A DNA stretch of 64,000 nucleotides from Rhodoblastus acidophilus (GTDB lineage Bacteria; Pseudomonadota; Alphaproteobacteria; Rhizobiales; Beijerinckiaceae), in assembly GCF_900187365.1 (NCBI RefSeq), contig NZ_FYDG01000001.1, positions 1-64,000 on the forward strand, read 5' to 3'. Both the position numbers and the translations under genes were made by a program. This document shows positions 60,360 to 64,000 of this stretch, piece after piece; positions within the stretch are counted from its first letter, which is position 1, and the number at the start of each line of letters is the position of its first letter. The notes beneath the pieces were generated by a model. The model was not told where the DNA came from and ran no database searches. It worked only from the letters and a program-made list of their open reading frames with translations.

Positions 60360-60568
60360 AAGGCGGCTTGGGGTTTCGGGAGGAAGGCGATCAGGGCGAG
60401 GCAACAGGCGAACAGCAGGATTTCGGCGAACACCGGGCGCCAGAACAGGCGCAGCGCGCCGACGCGGGCGGCGAGCGCGCGCAATGGCAGAAACAGCAGC
60501 AGGGCGAGGGCGTAATCGCCGACAAAGGGCGCGAGATAGACGCCGAACAGGTTGAGTTCATGGATCAT
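60356..60568 (-). CDS. DUF1656 small membrane protein (AaeX-like)
   Basis: A 70-residue protein with two membrane helices: an N-terminal one (VYLAPFVGDYALALLLFLPLRALAA) and a C-terminal one (PVFAEILLFACCLALIAFL). It begins MIHELNLFGVYL, the DUF1656 pattern. Both its start and stop overlap neighbours by 4 bases (ATGA), between the FUSC pump and the HlyD adaptor genes. AaeX proteins have this size and position, and their role in the pump is not settled. The ATG at 60568 is fixed by the overlap. Confidence 0.88.
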   Translation of the reverse strand: MIHELNLFGVYLAPFVGDYALALLLFLPLRALAARVGALRLFWRPVFAEILLFACCLALIAFLPKPQAAL

Positions 60569-62640
60569 GACGAAGCTTTCGGCAGAGGCTCGCGAGAGAG
60601 AGCCTGGCGGAAGAAATGGCGGTGCAGCCGGGCGAGCGACTCGACCGCGGGCAGCAACGCGGCGGCGCGGCGCAGTCCGGCGGCGCGCTCGGCCTCGTCG
60701 GGCAGGTCGGCGCGGGCGTGCAGGAACAAAGCGGCGTTGGCCAGCGCCGCCCGCTCGCCGGCGATGCGGGCGACGATGGCGTCGAGCACGCGTTGCGTCG
60801 CCCAGGCGTCCCCGGCCAGCAGGAAGCGCAGCCGCAGCACGTCGCGGCCCAGGCGCAGCGCGGCGAAGCCGTTGCGCAGGGTGAGTTCGGCGGGCACGTT
60901 GGCGGCGCGCAGCCGCGCGGCCAGCAGGCGCATGCGGTCGTGCATCCGCGTCTCCCACGCCACCGCCTCCGGCTCCTGCGCCGCGAAGGCGCGGGCGAAA
61001 TCGGCGGAAATCTCCGACAGCAGATGCCGGCGCAGGGCGCGCGAATCCACCGGCAGAATGTAGCGATGCACCAGCACGGTGAGCGCCGCGCCGACCAGGG
61101 TGGCGAAGGCGGAGTCGAGGAAGAAGGCGGGGTCGTAGACCATCGGATTGCTCGGCATCAGCAGGGTGATGAAGAACACGATGAAGCCGATGGCGTAGAA
61201 CATGGTCGGCGGCGCGGTCATGGCGGCGGCGGCGAGGAACACCGGCGGAGCCAGCCACAGCGCCAGCAGCGGAAAGTCGGTGATCTGCGGCAGAACCCAC
61301 AGCAGGTAGAACAGCCCGAGCAGCGACCCCAGCGCGATGCCCCACAGCAGATGGATCGCATCGCTCGACGGGCGCTCGCGCAGCGACAGCAGCACGACGT
61401 TGGGAGTCAGGCCCGCCAGCATCATCGCGCCCGAGGGCCAGGCGGTCTCGAACCACATCGCGCCGCCGAGCATCACCGCCAGCGCGCCGCGCACGCCGTT
61501 GCGCACGGCCCATTCGGTGTCGAGATGGATGGCGTTGCGCTGCGGCCCCTCGCGCACGATGCCGTGGCGCGACACATCGAGGCCGGACAGGGCGCGCACC
61601 AGCTCGCCGAGCAGGTCGGCGAGGCGGTCGCCCACGAGAAGCGCATCGGAATCGTTGAGGGATTCGGGGGCGACCAGCGCCGCCTGGGTGCGGACGCGCA
61701 GCGCGTCGAGCCGGTCGATGGCGCCGCCTAATCCCGCGCCGTCTCGCGCGCCGCCCTCTTGGGCCGGACCCGCCTGGCCCGCAAGGCTTTGCGCCGCCAG
61801 ATCGAGCGCTTCGCGGGTTTCCGCCAGCAGCGCCGACAGCGCCGGGCCATGCGCCGGCGGGGCCTCGGTCAGCGCGGCGGCGGCGGTGATCGCGCCGAAC
61901 ATGCCGGCGGCGGCCTCACGCAGCGCGGTCGCTTGCAACGCCCGCTCCGGCATTTCGGCGGCGGCGAACTGGATCGCGGTTTCGAGCGCGCCGATTTTCG
62001 CGCCCAGCGCGTTGCGCAACGGCCGCAGCGCCTCGCCCTGCCCCGGATCGAGCCCGATCCGCGCATAGGCGACGAGATCGCGCAGCAGGCCGGCGAGCAG
62101 GCGCTCCAGGCCGCGCTCCGCCGTGGGGCGCACCAGCGCGGCGGAGACGAAGGCCGAGCAGACGATGCCGAGCGAAACCACGGCGACGCGGCGCGTGACC
62201 ACCAGGAAAATGCTGTTGGGATCGGAGACGGCGAAGGGCAGGATCAGCGCCACCGTATAGCCCGCCAGAACCGCGCCATAGGAGCGGAAGCCGCGCAGCA
62301 GCGTCGAGGCCGCGGCGCCGAGGCCGACCCAGACCGCCAGCCCCGCCAGATAGAGCCAGGGCGTCTGCGGCGCCAGCGCCATCAGCACGACCGCCGCCGC
62401 GCCGCCGAGCAGCGTGCCGCCGAGCCGCCAGAGGCTTTTGGCGAGGATCGAGCCCTGCACCGGATGCGACACGATCATCACCGTGACCATGGCCGAATAG
62501 GGCGTGTCGAGCTGCAGCGCGAAGGCGAGATAGAGGGCGAGCAGCGCCGCCAGCGTGGTGCGCGCCGCATGGGCGAGCAGCGCCGGCCGCGCCATGAAAT
62601 CCCGGACGACGATCAGTTTTTCGAGCACCCACGCGATCAT
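60565..62640 (-). CDS. FUSC-family efflux pump membrane subunit (AaeB-like)
   Basis: A 691-residue membrane protein with two six-helix blocks separated by a large cytoplasmic region (about 180-370). The N-terminal block has RTTLAALLALYLAFALQLDTPYSAMVTVMIVSHPVQGSILAKSLWRLGGTLLGGA, the FUSC signature. The second block repeats it near 380-545 (RNGVRGALAVMLGGAMWFETAWPSGAMMLAG). The family exports aromatic acids such as p-hydroxybenzoate, or fusaric acid. It overlaps the MarR gene upstream and the DUF1656 gene downstream by 4 bases. Substrate is unknown. Confidence 0.9.
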   Translation of the reverse strand: MIAWVLEKLIVVRDFMARPALLAHAARTTLAALLALYLAFALQLDTPYSAMVTVMIVSHPVQGSILAKSLWRLGGTLLGGAAAVVLMALAPQTPWLYLAGLAVWVGLGAAASTLLRGFRSYGAVLAGYTVALILPFAVSDPNSIFLVVTRRVAVVSLGIVCSAFVSAALVRPTAERGLERLLAGLLRDLVAYARIGLDPGQGEALRPLRNALGAKIGALETAIQFAAAEMPERALQATALREAAAGMFGAITAAAALTEAPPAHGPALSALLAETREALDLAAQSLAGQAGPAQEGGARDGAGLGGAIDRLDALRVRTQAALVAPESLNDSDALLVGDRLADLLGELVRALSGLDVSRHGIVREGPQRNAIHLDTEWAVRNGVRGALAVMLGGAMWFETAWPSGAMMLAGLTPNVVLLSLRERPSSDAIHLLWGIALGSLLGLFYLLWVLPQITDFPLLALWLAPPVFLAAAAMTAPPTMFYAIGFIVFFITLLMPSNPMVYDPAFFLDSAFATLVGAALTVLVHRYILPVDSRALRRHLLSEISADFARAFAAQEPEAVAWETRMHDRMRLLAARLRAANVPAELTLRNGFAALRLGRDVLRLRFLLAGDAWATQRVLDAIVARIAGERAALANAALFLHARADLPDEAERAAGLRRAAALLPAVESLARLHRHFFRQALSREPLPKASS

Positions 62641-63107
62641 GCGCCGCGCAGCCTCTCGAAATTAGCGAAGGCGCGGTCGAACACGCGGCGGCAGGCTTCG
62701 AGATCCTCCGGCGCCACGCCTTCAAGGATGGCGCGGCGCACCTCGCGCACCAAGGCGTCGGCCTTGAGGTAGATCGCCTTGCCGTGCGGGGTGAGGTGCA
62801 GGGTCTTGCCGCGCCGGTCGACCGGGTCTTCGCGGCGCTCGATCAGCCCGCCCGCTTCGAGACGGTCGAGCAGCGCCACCAGCGACGGCCGCTCCAGCTC
62901 CAGCGCCTCGGCCAAATCCTTGGCGCGGACGCCGTCGCCGAGCCGCCCCAGAAAATAGAGCGGCCGGGCGGTGGCGCTGGTGAGGCCCAGGCTCTCGACC
63001 TGAGCGTTGATGAGGACGCGGGCGCGGCGCGGCAGCACCAACGCCTGCTCGAAGAACCAGTCGGACGACATTCGTTCGCTTGCTAATAGATAGGATGCGA
63101 ACGACAT
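62637..63107 (-). CDS. MarR-family transcription regulator
   Basis: A 156-residue winged-helix regulator (or 144 from the in-frame ATG at 63071), expected to repress the efflux operon until an aromatic ligand binds. The DNA-binding part shows [70 protein letters not shown], a MarR core with the wing DRRGK. No strong ribosome site distinguishes the starts. If translation begins at 63071, a perfect 8-bp inverted repeat lies directly upstream as an operator. It is the first gene of the four-gene operon. Confidence 0.88.
   Translation of the reverse strand: MSFASYLLASERMSSDWFFEQALVLPRRARVLINAQVESLGLTSATARPLYFLGRLGDGVRAKDLAEALELERPSLVALLDRLEAGGLIERREDPVDRRGKTLHLTPHGKAIYLKADALVREVRRAILEGVAPEDLEACRRVFDRAFANFERLRGA
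63072..63104. promoter_or_regulatory. Inverted repeat at the start of the marR gene
   Basis: TCGTTCGC (63072-63079) and GCGAACGA (63097-63104) are perfect complements across a 17-bp AT-rich spacer containing CTAATAGATAG. It abuts the alternative ATG at 63071. It is a candidate MarR autoregulatory operator, but it would be coding if the longer start is used. Confidence 0.4.
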
Positions 63108-63143
63108 AGACCGATCCGGTCCGACGATCAACCCCCCTGCCGT

Positions 63144-64000
63144 TCAGGCAGCGTAGCGGTCGACGCCCAGCCCCTCCGACGAGATTTCCGGCGCGCGTCC
63201 CGACACCACGTCGGCGAGGAAGCGCGCGGAGCCGCAGGCCATGGTCCAGCCGAGTGTGCCGTGGCCGGTGTTGAGATAGAGGCCATTGACGCCGGTCGCG
63301 CCGATCACCGGAGAGCCGTCGGGCGTCATCGGCCGCAGCCCGCACCAGAATTCAGCCGTATCGACGTCGCCGCCCTGGGGGAACAGGTCGGAGACGACAT
63401 GGGCGATGGTGGCGCGGCGCTTCTCGCGCAATTCGAGGTCGAAGCCGCAGATCTCGGCCATGCCGGCGACGCGGATGCGGTCGCCGAGCCGGGTGACCGC
63501 CACCTTGTACGCCTCGTCCATCACGGTCGAGACCGGCGCGCCGTCGGGGTTGGTGATCGGCAGGGTCAGCGAATAGCCCTTGACGGGATAGACCGGCAGG
63601 GAAATCCCCAGCGGACGCACCAGATGCGGCGAATAGGAGCCGAGCGCGACCACCACCGCGTCGCCCTTGCGCACGCCCTCGGACGTCTCGACGCCGGTGA
63701 CGCGGCCGCCGTCCACAACCAGCCCGAACACGCTGGCGCCATAGCTGAATTTTACGCCGAGATCCTGCGCCAGCGCCGAAAGCCGCTGGGTGAACAGGAA
63801 ACAATCGCCGGTTTCGTCGCCCGGCAGCAGCAGGCCGCCGAGAATCTTCTCCGACACCAGCCCGAGCGCGGGTTCGTGCGCGACGCAGCCGGCGCGGTCG
63901 AGCATTTCATAGGGCACGCCGAAGGAATCCAGCACCGCCAGATCCTTGGCGAGACCGTCGATCTGCTTCTGGTTGCGGAACACCTCCAGCGTGCCGCGCG
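63144..64000 (-). CDS. dadA: D-amino acid dehydrogenase small subunit (DadA-like), truncated by the window edge
   Basis: About 285 C-terminal residues of a membrane-associated FAD enzyme that oxidises D-amino acids to 2-oxo acids and feeds electrons to the respiratory chain. Visible are RGTLEVFRNQKQIDGLAKDLAVLDSFGVPYEMLD at the edge, HEPALGLVSEKILGGLLLPGDETGDCFLFTQRL, VVALGSYSPHLVRPLGISLPVYPVKGYSLT, and the C-terminal NTGHGTLGWTMACGSARFLADVVSG. These fit DadA. The N-terminal FAD-binding motif lies outside the window. It is 36 bp from the MarR gene on the same strand, but likely a separate function. Confidence 0.9.
   Translation of the reverse strand, partial: RGTLEVFRNQKQIDGLAKDLAVLDSFGVPYEMLDRAGCVAHEPALGLVSEKILGGLLLPGDETGDCFLFTQRLSALAQDLGVKFSYGASVFGLVVDGGRVTGVETSEGVRKGDAVVVALGSYSPHLVRPLGISLPVYPVKGYSLTLPITNPDGAPVSTVMDEAYKVAVTRLGDRIRVAGMAEICGFDLELREKRRATIAHVVSDLFPQGGDVDTAEFWCGLRPMTPDGSPVIGATGVNGLYLNTGHGTLGWTMACGSARFLADVVSGRAPEISSEGLGVDRYAA

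Noticed and set aside
1-64000. tRNA, rRNA or CRISPR loci
   Set aside because: Reading the intergenic regions gave no T-loop-like or cloverleaf sequence, no rRNA segments and no regularly spaced repeats.

Overview
The window is a high-GC, gene-dense stretch of a bacterial chromosome with alphaproteobacterial character. The evidence is long GC-biased reading frames, many 4-base start/stop overlaps, DUF6165 and DUF1656 family genes, nirK/nnrS/Crp-Fnr denitrification genes, and an Rnf complex. The closest lifestyle match is a metabolically versatile member of the Hyphomicrobiales (Rhodoblastus/Methylocystis-like). That placement is inference from gene content. I saw no rRNA, tRNA or CRISPR array.

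Layout. 1-0.9 kb: cut end of an IS256-type insertion sequence plus about 400 bp of non-coding sequence. 0.9-14.2 kb: housekeeping genes. These are two overlapping 16S rRNA modification genes (rsmC-like, rsuA-like), a DD-carboxypeptidase with altered motifs, RlpA, DNA polymerase III chi, leucyl aminopeptidase, a soluble chemoreceptor with CZB and PilZ domains, an ABC-F ATPase, a Hint-domain protein, and divergent thiM/thiE.

14.3-27.0 kb: a single minus-strand operon of ten genes. It starts with a very long pyruvate:ferredoxin oxidoreductase (1743 aa) that carries its own C-terminal ferredoxin domain. Then come rnfC-D-G-E-A, a small Cys-containing membrane protein, a plant-type ferredoxin-NADP reductase, apbE and rnfB. 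The C-D-G-E-A-B order and the long RnfB resemble acetogen-type Rnf rather than the Rhodobacter/E. coli ABCDGE order. The unit looks like an electron hub that moves pyruvate electrons through ferredoxin to NAD+ (Rnf, with ion pumping) and NADP+ (FNR).

27.6-42.3 kb: nitrogen-oxide and metal genes. NnrS and a Crp/Fnr regulator are divergent, followed by napC and napB without napA. A MerR regulator lies divergent to a Zn/Cd P-type ATPase. Next are two small secreted or membrane proteins and czcBA without czcC. Then comes a nirK (with fused cytochrome c domain)-nirV-sco operon. NnrR-like boxes of the form TTGCG-N4-xxCAA lie upstream of nirK and between nnrS and the regulator.

42.4-57.6 kb: polysaccharide locus. 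It holds UDP-glucose dehydrogenase, a DUF6165 protein, a 1399-aa WbsX/GH99-like plus GT4 plus GT2 fusion, a pyruvyl transferase, a secreted GH-like protein, a GT92/GT2-like enzyme, a GT4, an 871-aa GT2-GT4 fusion and a 667-aa protein of unknown role. 57.7-64 kb: a Pit phosphate transporter, a MarR-FUSC-DUF1656-HlyD efflux operon of the Aae type with 4-base overlaps throughout, and a D-amino acid dehydrogenase cut by the window edge.
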